Shown here in pieces: positions 9,329 to 16,564 of a stretch of DNA of 64,000 nucleotides; the stretch's first letter is position 1; every line of letters starts with the position of its first letter. This DNA comes from Deltaproteobacteria bacterium (lineage in GTDB: Bacteria > Myxococcota_A > Polyangia > Nannocystales > Nannocystaceae): the NCBI GenBank assembly GCA_016709225.1, contig JADJEE010000001.1, positions 1,984,001 to 2,048,000 on the forward strand. Direction: 5' to 3'. A program made the position numbers and the translations under genes. A model generated the notes under the pieces. The model was not told the DNA's origin. It worked only from the letters and a program-made list of their open reading frames with translations, and searched no databases.

Positions 9329-11359
9329 ATGAGCAATCCCCTGTCGAAGATCGAGTTCGCGGTCCCGTTCACGGAGATCCGCGCCGAGCACGTCGAGCCC
9401 GCCGTCGATGGGTGGCTGCAGCAGGCGAAGGACGGCATCGCGGCGATCGCCGACGACACCGCGCCACCCGACTACGACCGCACGCTCGGCGCGCTCGAGG
9501 ACTCGGGCCTCGGGCTCGAGTACGCGATGGGCGTGGTCGGGCACCTCGAGTCGGTGGTCACCGACGACGCGCTGCGCGAGGCCTACAACGCAGTGCAGCC
9601 GAAGGTCGCGGCGTTCTCGTCGTCGATCCCGCTGCACCCGGGGCTGTGGCGGCGCCTGCGAGCGCTGGCCGACAGCCCGGCGGCGGCCGGGCTCGATCCG
9701 ACCCGTCGGCGGCACCTCGACAAGACCATGGACCAGTTCCGCCGTCACGGCGCCGAGCTGGACGACGCCGGCAAGGCGCAGCTGCAAGAGCTCGACGTCG
9801 CGCTGGCGATGGCGACGACCAAGTTCTCCGAACACGTGCTCGACAGCACCAACGCGTGGGAGCTCGTGGTCACGCAGGAGCGCATGCTCGCCGGCCTGCC
9901 CGAGTCGGCGCTCGCGGCCGCGCGCGCCAGCGCGAGCGCGAAGGGCAAGGCCGGCTTCCGCTTCACGTTGCAGGCGCCGTCGCTGCTGCCGGTGATGACC
10001 TACCTCGACGATCCCGGCATCCGTCGCGACGTGTGGCACGCCGCCAACACGCGGGCGACCGCCGGCGAGTGGGACAACCGCCCGGTGATGGCGGAGATCC
10101 TCGCGCTGCGCCGCCGCAAGGCCGCGCTGCTCGGCTTCGGCGACTTCGCCGACTTCGCGTTGGTCGACCGCATGGCCAAGACCGGCGCGCGTGCGAAGGC
10201 CTTCGTCGACGAGCTGCGCGGGCGCACCGAGGCCGCGTTCGTGCGCGAGCAAGAGGACTTGCTGGCGTTCCGCCGCGAGCGCGAGGGCGCCTCGGCGCCG
10301 GCGCTGCAGCCGTGGGACGTGCCCTACTGGGCCGAGCTGCAGCGCCGCGATCGCTACGACTTCGACGACGAGGCACTGCGCCCCTACTTCGCGCTGCCGG
10401 CGGTGATGCAGGGGTTGTTCGCCATCGCCGAGCGGCTGTACGGCGTGCGCATCACACCCGAGCGCGCGCTGCCGGTGTGGCACCCCGACGTGCAGGCCTA
10501 CCGCATCGACGACGAGCACGGCACGCAGATCGGCGCCTTCTATGTCGACGCGTACCCACGCGAGACCAAGCGCGACGGCGCGTGGATGAACGGCCTCATC
10601 ACCGGCCACCCCACGCCCGACGGCTTCGCGCCGCACCTCGGGCTCATGTGCGCCAACCTGACGCCGCCGCTCGACGGGCGGCCGTCGCTGCTGGTCCACC
10701 GCGAGGTCGAGACGCTCGCGCACGAGTTCGGCCACCTGCTCCACCACCTGCTGTCGCGCGTCAGCGTGCGCAGCTTGGGCGGCACCAACGTCGCGTGGGA
10801 CTTCGTCGAGCTGCCGTCGCAGATCATGGAGAACTGGTGCTGGGAGCGCGAGGCGCTGGACCTGTTCGCGCGCCACATCGACACCGGCGAGACCATCCCC
10901 GAGCGACTGCTGCAGCCGATGCGGCGCGCCCGGACCTTCCGCGCCGCGTCCGCGATGATGCGGCAGCTGGGCTTCTGCGACGTCGACCTGTCGCTGCACA
11001 CCGCGTACGACCCGGCGGTGCACGGCGACGTCGTGCAGTATGCCCGCGGCATCATGGCCCGCTACACGCCCGCGCCGCTGCCCGACGACTACGCGATGAT
11101 CGCCAGCTTCGGTCACCTGTTCGCGCACCCGGTCGGCTACGCCGCCGGCTACTACTCGTACAAGTGGGCCGAGGTCCTCGACGCCGACGCGTTCGACCGC
11201 TTCCTGCAAGACGGCCTCTTCGATCGCGGCGTCGGCGATGCCTTCCGTCGCACGATCCTCGAGGCCGGCGACAGCCGCGATCCCGCGATCCTGTTCCGCG
11301 AGTTCCGCGGCCGCGATCCCGATGTCGAGCCGTTGCTGCGTCGCTCGGGTCTGCTGTGA
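9329..11359 (+). CDS. prlC: M3 family oligopeptidase (oligopeptidase A type)
   Basis: A 676-residue cytoplasmic zinc metallopeptidase that cleaves short peptides, the normal length for the PrlC/OpdA group. The zinc motif HEFGH is at residues 465-469 inside LAHEFGHLLHHLLS, and the third ligand Glu is in the MENWCWE segment about 28 residues later. The start LSKIEFAVPFTEIRAEHVEPA and the motif YYSYKWAEVLDADAF near the C-terminus are both characteristic. It begins four bases after fumC. It could also be called a dipeptidyl carboxypeptidase-type M3 enzyme; substrate choice cannot be settled from sequence alone. Confidence 0.92.
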   Translation: MSNPLSKIEFAVPFTEIRAEHVEPAVDGWLQQAKDGIAAIADDTAPPDYDRTLGALEDSGLGLEYAMGVVGHLESVVTDDALREAYNAVQPKVAAFSSSIPLHPGLWRRLRALADSPAAAGLDPTRRRHLDKTMDQFRRHGAELDDAGKAQLQELDVALAMATTKFSEHVLDSTNAWELVVTQERMLAGLPESALAAARASASAKGKAGFRFTLQAPSLLPVMTYLDDPGIRRDVWHAANTRATAGEWDNRPVMAEILALRRRKAALLGFGDFADFALVDRMAKTGARAKAFVDELRGRTEAAFVREQEDLLAFRREREGASAPALQPWDVPYWAELQRRDRYDFDDEALRPYFALPAVMQGLFAIAERLYGVRITPERALPVWHPDVQAYRIDDEHGTQIGAFYVDAYPRETKRDGAWMNGLITGHPTPDGFAPHLGLMCANLTPPLDGRPSLLVHREVETLAHEFGHLLHHLLSRVSVRSLGGTNVAWDFVELPSQIMENWCWEREALDLFARHIDTGETIPERLLQPMRRARTFRAASAMMRQLGFCDVDLSLHTAYDPAVHGDVVQYARGIMARYTPAPLPDDYAMIASFGHLFAHPVGYAAGYYSYKWAEVLDADAFDRFLQDGLFDRGVGDAFRRTILEAGDSRDPAILFREFRGRDPDVEPLLRRSGLL

Positions 11360-11402
11360 GCCGACCTGGCGGGCAGGCGGCGGCAAGCGCCCGGCTTTCG
11401 AC

Positions 11403-11408
11403 TATGAT
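11403..11408 (+). promoter_or_regulatory. -10-like element TATGAT before the phosphodiesterase fusion gene
   Basis: TATGAT is one base off the TATAAT consensus and ends 12 bases before the ATG at 11421, so the mRNA leader would be only a few bases. No Shine-Dalgarno sequence is visible before this ATG. Confidence 0.4.
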
Positions 11409-11420
11409 CGCGGTGCTGCC

Positions 11421-13421
11421 ATGCCGCGCGTGACCGAGGGCCCGCTCGCGGGCATGTACCTGCCGGACTACGGCGGCGGCTCCACCGTGGAGCTGCTGGC
11501 GTCGATCGTCCGCAGCCGCGGCGGCCACTCGCCCCACCCCGACCTGCAGCAGCTGCCGAGCGCCGAGCTCGCGCGGTCGCGGTGCGTGCTGTACCTCGTG
11601 GTCGACGGGCTCGGCCTCGCACAGCTCGAGCGTCACCTCGCGCGCGGCCAGGGCCAGCGCTTCTTCGCACGCCACCCCCACCACGCGATCTCGACGGTGT
11701 TCCCGGCGACCACCGCCGCGGCGGTCACCACCTTCGACACCGGCGCGAGCCCGTGCGAGCACGGCATCCTCTCGTGGTACCTGCACCTGCCCGACCACGG
11801 CGTCATCGCCACGGTGCTGCGCACGACCACGCGGGTCGGCACGCCGCTGTTCCCCGAGGGCTTCGACCTCGCGGGCTACTACGCGGTGCCGTCGTACGTC
11901 GCGAGTGCGGCCGACCACGCCGGGCTGCTCTCGTGGGGCGACATCATCGACACGCAGTTCGGCAAGGCCGGCACCCGCTGGCAGGATCGCCGCCGCTACG
12001 ACGACCTCGCGGGCCTGGTCGCGTGCGCCAGCGCCTTTGCAGCCGAGCCGGGACGCCGCTTCGCGTACGTCTACTGGCCCCGCTACGACGGCCTGTGCCA
12101 CGAGAAGGGCTGTCGCGATCCCGAGGTCGATCGGCACTTCGACGACATCGACGCCGCGCTCGCGCAGCTGGTCGAGCGACTCGCGGGCACCGACACCACG
12201 CTGTGCGTGCTCGCCGACCACGGCCTGGTCGACGCCGACCGCGAGCACTGCATCGACCTCGCGACGGTGCCGGGCCTGCGCGACACCCTGGCGACCGCGC
12301 CGGCCGGTGATCAGCGACAGATGTCGCTGTTCCTGCGGCCGCGTCGACTGGCCGCGTTCGACGAGGTCTATGCGCAGCACCTCGCCCACGCGTGCATCCG
12401 CGTCGACGGCGAGGCGCTGCTGGCGGCCGGCGCGTTCGGGCCCGGCACACCCCACCCCGCGCTGCACCAGCGCGTCGGCGACGTGGTGCTGCTGTGCCGG
12501 GAGGGCTGGCAGATGGTCTACACGCCGCCGGGCACGCCACCGGTGTTCATGCCGGGCAGCCACGGCGGCATGTCGGAGGCCGAGATCCGCATCCCCCCTG
12601 GTGGTCGTGCCCTGCCCGTCCGAGACGCCCCCGCCATGACCACCGTCCGCATCGGCATCTCCGCCAACTTCTTCCACGCCGATCCCGAGCGGGCCGTGTT
12701 CCGCCACAAGACCCTGCAGTTCGTCGAGGAGCGCATGGCCCACGCGCTGTGGCGCGCCGGGGCGGTGCCGTTGATGCTGCCGCACCTGCACGACGACGCC
12801 GGCCACGACGCCGTGCTCGCCACGGTCGACGGGCTCGTGCTCGCCGGCGGCGCCGACGTCAGCCCGACCAGCTACGGCGAGACCCCGCAGAAGGACGCGT
12901 GGCGCGGCGACGCGGTGCGCGACGCGTACGAGTGCGCGCTCATCGAGCGCGCCATCGTCGGCGACGTCCCGGTGCTCGGCATCTGCCGCGGCATCCAGGT
13001 GCTCAACGTCGCGCTCGGCGGGACGCTGTGGCAGGACATCGGCACACAGGTCGAGGGCGCGCTGGTGCACCGCGACTGGCAGCGCTACGATCAGACCGGC
13101 CACGCGCTCCGCCTCGATCCATCGTCGTGGGTCGCGCGCTGCTACGGTGGCGTCGACGCGCTCGCGGTCAACAGCGTCCACCATCAGGGGATTCGCCTCC
13201 TGTCGCCGCGGCTGCGCGCGACCGCGTGGGCACCCGACGGCATCGTCGAGGCCGCCGAGCTGACGGGCGACCGCTTCGCAGTCGGCGTGCAGTGGCACCC
13301 CGAGTGGCTCGAAGCCGCGCGTCTACGCGGGGATCCCGACGCAGCGGGCTGGGCGGACGGCGCGGCGATCTTCCGCGCCTTCGTCGAGACCTGTGCGACC
13401 CGGGCGCGAGGCCGCTGCTGA
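11421..13421 (+). CDS. Fusion: type I phosphodiesterase / class I glutamine amidotransferase (C26)
   Basis: One uninterrupted frame of 666 residues contains two complete enzymes. Residues 1-400 are an alkaline-phosphatase-superfamily phosphodiesterase: metal Asp62 in LVVDGLG, nucleophile Thr97/98 in FPATTAA, then HGILSWY, ADHGLVD and the closing GSHGGMS. Residues 406-666 match gamma-glutamyl-GABA hydrolase (PuuD/C26): LAGGADVSPTSYGE, nucleophile Cys522 in GICRGIQ, VNSVHHQGI and His626/Glu628 in GVQWHPEW. The junction joins the normal end of one family to a Met (406) at the normal start of the other, through about 15 linker residues, so an internal start at 12636 could also yield the amidotransferase alone. 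Substrates are unknown. Confidence 0.85.
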   Translation: MPRVTEGPLAGMYLPDYGGGSTVELLASIVRSRGGHSPHPDLQQLPSAELARSRCVLYLVVDGLGLAQLERHLARGQGQRFFARHPHHAISTVFPATTAAAVTTFDTGASPCEHGILSWYLHLPDHGVIATVLRTTTRVGTPLFPEGFDLAGYYAVPSYVASAADHAGLLSWGDIIDTQFGKAGTRWQDRRRYDDLAGLVACASAFAAEPGRRFAYVYWPRYDGLCHEKGCRDPEVDRHFDDIDAALAQLVERLAGTDTTLCVLADHGLVDADREHCIDLATVPGLRDTLATAPAGDQRQMSLFLRPRRLAAFDEVYAQHLAHACIRVDGEALLAAGAFGPGTPHPALHQRVGDVVLLCREGWQMVYTPPGTPPVFMPGSHGGMSEAEIRIPPGGRALPVRDAPAMTTVRIGISANFFHADPERAVFRHKTLQFVEERMAHALWRAGAVPLMLPHLHDDAGHDAVLATVDGLVLAGGADVSPTSYGETPQKDAWRGDAVRDAYECALIERAIVGDVPVLGICRGIQVLNVALGGTLWQDIGTQVEGALVHRDWQRYDQTGHALRLDPSSWVARCYGGVDALAVNSVHHQGIRLLSPRLRATAWAPDGIVEAAELTGDRFAVGVQWHPEWLEAARLRGDPDAAGWADGAAIFRAFVETCATRARGRC

Positions 13422-13454
13422 GCGTTGCTGGCGATTTTTCTTTATCCTGGGGCG

Positions 13455-14687
13455 ATGCACCTGTCGGCTCCGTCGCCCTGCACTGCGCTGTGCAAACTGG
13501 TGGTCGCCGCGCTCGCGCTGGCCGGCGGCCCGGCGTGCGGCGACGCGGGCAGCGGTGACGGTGGTCGCGGCGACAGCAGTGGCGCGGTGGAGGACAGCGG
13601 CACGCAAGACGGCAGCTCGGGCGTGCACGCCGACGACGCCGGCTCCGCGAGCGACGGTGCCGAGAGTGGTGGCGTCGACGGCAGTGGCGGCGCCGACAGC
13701 AGCGGTGACGGCAGCACCGGCACCACCGGCGGCGGCCCTGGTTGCCCCGCGATCCCGTCCTGCGATGCGCCGCCACCCAACCCGGGTCCCAACATGCCGT
13801 GGCAGGACTCGCAGTCGTACCTCGTGGCCGCGAGCGGTGGCCCGACCCATCGCGGCCGCGACATGTTCTACAACCCCGGCGACGAGCAGTGGGTGCTGGC
13901 GAAGTTCGCCTACGGCGCGACCGACTGGGACCTCGAGGGCGAACGTGTCGATCTGTTCCTGCTGCGCGATTGCGGCGACGACTGGGAGGCGCTGGGATCG
14001 ATCGACACCACCTACGAGTCGAATCCCCACGCCACCGTCGAGGGCGTCGAAGACACCGGCGGGCGGGTCTACTTCTCGATCCCAGCTGCCTCGGCGCTGG
14101 GCCTGGGCCGCCACCGCGTGCACATGATCGTGCGCGGCGACGGCACCAGCGCGGACGCCTTCATCGAGATCGTCGAGCCCGGCACACCGATCGTCGTGAG
14201 CGACATCGATGGCACGCTGACGACCTACGAGACCGAGGAGTTCGTGGCGTTGCTCTCGGGCGCCACGCCGGACGTCAACCCGCACGCCCCCGAGGCACTC
14301 GCGGCCCTGGTCGCGCACGGCTACCGCCCGATGTACCTCACCGCGCGGCCGGAGTTCCTCGGCGCCCGCACCCAGGAGTTCGTCGTCGAACGCGGACTGC
14401 CGCCGGGCATCGTGCACACCACGCTCAACTTCACCGGTGCGCTGGGCTCGGCCGCAACCGGCTACAAGCTCGCCGAGCTCACCGAGCTCGCCGCGCGGGG
14501 CCTGGTGCCGAGCTGGGGCTTCGGCAACACCAGCAGCGATGGCGACGCCTACGAAGCCGCCAGCATCGCGCCGGTCGACCATCGCGTGTTCTTCCAATAC
14601 GACGACACCCACGGCGGTCGACGGATCGAGGACTACGCGGAGTTGGTCGCCGAGTTCGAGGCGTTGCCCGACGTCTGCATGCCGTAG
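13455..14687 (+). CDS. Lipoprotein with LNS2 (lipin-type HAD phosphatase) domain
   Basis: A 410-residue protein whose ATG at 13455 leads into a hydrophobic signal with lipobox GGPAC (Cys28). Residues 29-95 are a Gly/Ser/Asp-rich stalk. Residues 110-240 form a beta-rich domain, and residues 245-400 an LNS2-type domain: IVVSDIDGTLTTYETE carries the DxDGT nucleophile (Asp250, Asp252), followed by YRPMYLTARPE and WGFGNTSSDGDAY. LNS2 is the catalytic part of lipins, magnesium-dependent phosphatidate phosphatases, but here it is predicted to be exported on a lipid anchor. Related bacterial proteins exist; the substrate is not known. It starts 33 bp after the fusion gene, in the same direction. Confidence 0.82.
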   Translation: MHLSAPSPCTALCKLVVAALALAGGPACGDAGSGDGGRGDSSGAVEDSGTQDGSSGVHADDAGSASDGAESGGVDGSGGADSSGDGSTGTTGGGPGCPAIPSCDAPPPNPGPNMPWQDSQSYLVAASGGPTHRGRDMFYNPGDEQWVLAKFAYGATDWDLEGERVDLFLLRDCGDDWEALGSIDTTYESNPHATVEGVEDTGGRVYFSIPAASALGLGRHRVHMIVRGDGTSADAFIEIVEPGTPIVVSDIDGTLTTYETEEFVALLSGATPDVNPHAPEALAALVAHGYRPMYLTARPEFLGARTQEFVVERGLPPGIVHTTLNFTGALGSAATGYKLAELTELAARGLVPSWGFGNTSSDGDAYEAASIAPVDHRVFFQYDDTHGGRRIEDYAELVAEFEALPDVCMP

Positions 14688-14724
14688 TGCGCGACGGGTG
14701 GTCGAACCGCGGCGTGCGTGGGAG

Positions 14725-14756
14725 CTAGTACCTCGATCCCTGTGTCGAGGTACTAG
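14725..14756 (+). terminator. Perfect 12-bp hairpin ending at the insertion-sequence target site
   Basis: CTAGTACCTCGA (14725-14736) is perfectly complementary to TCGAGGTACTAG (14745-14756) around an 8-base loop. It lies 37 bases past the stop of the LNS2 gene and would suit a terminator for the convergent genes, though no T-run follows. Its right arm ends in the CTAG at which the insertion element begins, so the T-run or other downstream part may have been displaced. Confidence 0.6.
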
Positions 14757-14774
14757 GCTGTGTCCGGTTTCCCA

Positions 14775-15634
14775 TCAAGCCCCGAAGATGCGTAGATAGC
14801 GGTGGATGAAGGCAAGCCGGACCATCCCGCCGAAGTTGATGGCGGTCTTCTCGAAGCGGGTCACCACGCGTCGCGACTCCTTGAGCCAGCCGATGAGGCA
14901 CTCGACGATGCTGCGGCGCCTGTAGAGGCGCTTGTTGAAGGCGACCGGGCGCAGCGCTCGAGTCTCGTTGTGCTTCGTGGGGATCACCGGTGTGATCCCC
15001 AGGGCGAGGAGATACCTATCGATCCACTCCGCGCGGTAGCCCTTGTCGCCTGCGAGTGCCAACGGCCACTCCATGACGACACCTCGATCATCATGCAGTG
15101 CTTCGTCAGCACCTTGAAGGACCGGCGCGAGCATCGGTCCGTCGTGGGCTTGTCCGGCGCTGAGCTCGAAGTGGAGTGGGTGGCCCTCAACGTCACACAG
15201 GATGTGGATCTTCGTGCCCCAGCCCCCGCGGGAGCGCCCCAGAGCGTGATCCGCTGGCTCCTGCGGATCGGATCTTTTCCCCCGCCGCTGCTGCAGCGCG
15301 CAGCTCGAATCGATGTCCCGTCGATGCACCACAACTCGGAGGGGTCCGCGTCGTGCGGGACGGCGATGCTCCGCAATCGCCGAAGTACGCGGTCGAACGT
15401 CTCGTCCTTCGTCCACTTGTCGAAGAAGTCCCAGGCGGTCGACCATGGGCCGAAGCACTCCGGTAGGTCTCGCCACGGAGCCCCAGTTCGCAACACCCAG
15501 AAGATCGCGTCGAGCATGAGACGACGATCCCGCGGCCGCCGACCGGTCTTGAAGTTGTTCGTCGGGAACAGGTCCCCGATCAGCTCCCACTGCGCGTCGG
15601 TAAGGCGGTGGCGAGGCATGCCCGTCGTGGTCAT
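14775..15634 (-). CDS. IS427-type transposase made by -1 ribosomal frameshifting
   Basis: The upstream frame starts at ATG 15634 (MTTTGMPRHRLTDAQWELI...) and holds the helix-turn-helix region and the first catalytic Asp (CIDGTSIRA). On its own it runs out in a nonsense tail. The downstream frame (-1 relative) supplies GGWGTKIHILCDVEG, the second Asp (LAGDKGYRAEW) and the Glu (ECLIGWLKESRR), and ends at 14775. Joining them at the slippery heptamer GGGAAAA (15281-15275) gives 286 residues, a normal length for this family with its DDE triad complete. Both frames being intact and an ideal slip site being present argue for programmed frameshifting rather than decay. Confidence 0.88.
15275..15281 (-). 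promoter_or_regulatory. Programmed -1 frameshift site GGGAAAA
   Basis: On the minus strand G GGA AAA fits X XXY YYZ exactly in the zero frame of the upstream transposase part. Re-pairing on GGG AAA moves ribosomes into the frame that carries the rest of the DDE domain. Confidence 0.75.
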
Positions 15635-15702
15635 GCCCCCCTTGGATCACGGATCCCCGATCCGCCCAAGAATTTGACGGTTTCGGGGAAACCGGACACA
15701 GC

Positions 15703-16506
15703 CTAGAAGCGCAGCACCACGCCGCCGGGGCCGAGCACCGCGCGGCGCGTCGACTTGCGCGCGCGGCTGCGATCGAGCGCGAGCAGCACCGCGCCGGTCA
15801 CGAGCAACGCACCGCCGACGGCGACCATGGCGATGCCGATCGGCTTGGTGCCGACGCGCTCGACGCGTTCCTGTCCGTCGCTGGTGATCTTGGGTCGCAG
15901 CGCCAGCAACGGCACGCCGACCGCGAGCCCGATCACGGCGCCACCGGCCAGCAAGCCCACGCCGGCCTTGCCGAGCTTGCCCAGGGGCGCGCGCCCCTGC
16001 TCGCGCCCGGCCACCGGCTCGTCGAGCGGCCGCGGTGGCGGCGGCTGCGTCTGCGGCGGCAGCTGCTCGACGACCCGCACGATCGCCGCGCCGACGTGCT
16101 CGACCAGCTCGGCCTCGGTGCACAGCTCGCACAGCGACACGCCGTCGGTGCCCGCGACCACGGCCTCGCCCCGCCACGCGCCGAAGCGACAGCGATAGCC
16201 CGGCGACTCACCGAGCGACTCGATCGCGATCAGGATCCGCGGGTCGCCGGGGCTGCGCGCCGGCAACACCTCGTGATCCCGCAGCAGCGCCTCGCCCCGC
16301 ACCCGGATGCGCTCGGCCAGCGCCGCGCCGGCGTCACCCCCGGCGACCTCGACGTCGAGCTTCGCGCGGACCACCGTCGTGGCGACCGTCGGGATGGGCT
16401 CGGCCGTCGGCGCGGCCGCGAGCGTGGAACGGGGCAGCGCGAGCAGCGACGCCAACGCGAACGCGGTGAGACTGCGTGCGAGCATGCGAGTGGGCGCGGG
16501 CATCAT
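15703..16506 (-). CDS. Exported protein with two C-terminal membrane helices, partner of the kinase gene
   Basis: Starts at 16530, 16506, 16503 and 16485 are all possible; 16506 (MMPAPTRMLARSL) is given because it yields a good signal peptide ending LAAAP. The product is then 267 residues. A domain of about 130 residues with a Cys pair (SLCELCTEAEL) is followed by a Pro-rich stretch. Two glycine-rich hydrophobic helices come next, GVGLLAGGAVIGLAVGVPLLAL and GIAMVAVGGALLVTGAVLLAL, and the protein ends GPGGVVLRF. The same tail layout occurs in the gene at 50029-50964. It follows the double-kinase gene closely and is probably cotranscribed. Its TAG stop overlaps the CTAG at the right end of the insertion element and is still functional. 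Confidence 0.72.
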   Translation of the reverse strand: MMPAPTRMLARSLTAFALASLLALPRSTLAAAPTAEPIPTVATTVVRAKLDVEVAGGDAGAALAERIRVRGEALLRDHEVLPARSPGDPRILIAIESLGESPGYRCRFGAWRGEAVVAGTDGVSLCELCTEAELVEHVGAAIVRVVEQLPPQTQPPPPRPLDEPVAGREQGRAPLGKLGKAGVGLLAGGAVIGLAVGVPLLALRPKITSDGQERVERVGTKPIGIAMVAVGGALLVTGAVLLALDRSRARKSTRRAVLGPGGVVLRF

Positions 16507-16564
16507 CGAACACGGCGGCGCGCGGCGCAACGCCGACCGCCCACCGTGACGCCGACCGGGCGCG

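Larger units (their letters stand above)
14756..15703 (-). mobile_element. Complete IS5-type (IS427-like) insertion sequence
   Basis: Perfect 18-bp terminal inverted repeats GGCTGTGTCCGGTTTCCC occupy 14756-14773 and, inverted, 15686-15703. The element is 948 bp long. CTAG is present at both junctions (14753-14756 and 15703-15706). It can be read as a 4-bp target duplication, or as a TA duplication with the TIR starting at GG; the palindrome makes the two indistinguishable. The two overlapping transposase frames are intact, so the element may still move. Its base composition is visibly less GC-rich than the neighbouring genes, consistent with recent arrival. Confidence 0.93.

Noticed and set aside
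14775..15634. Transposase as a frameshifted pseudogene
   Set aside because: Both frames are intact, the DDE residues are kept and a perfect slippery heptamer lies in the overlap, so programmed frameshifting is the better explanation.
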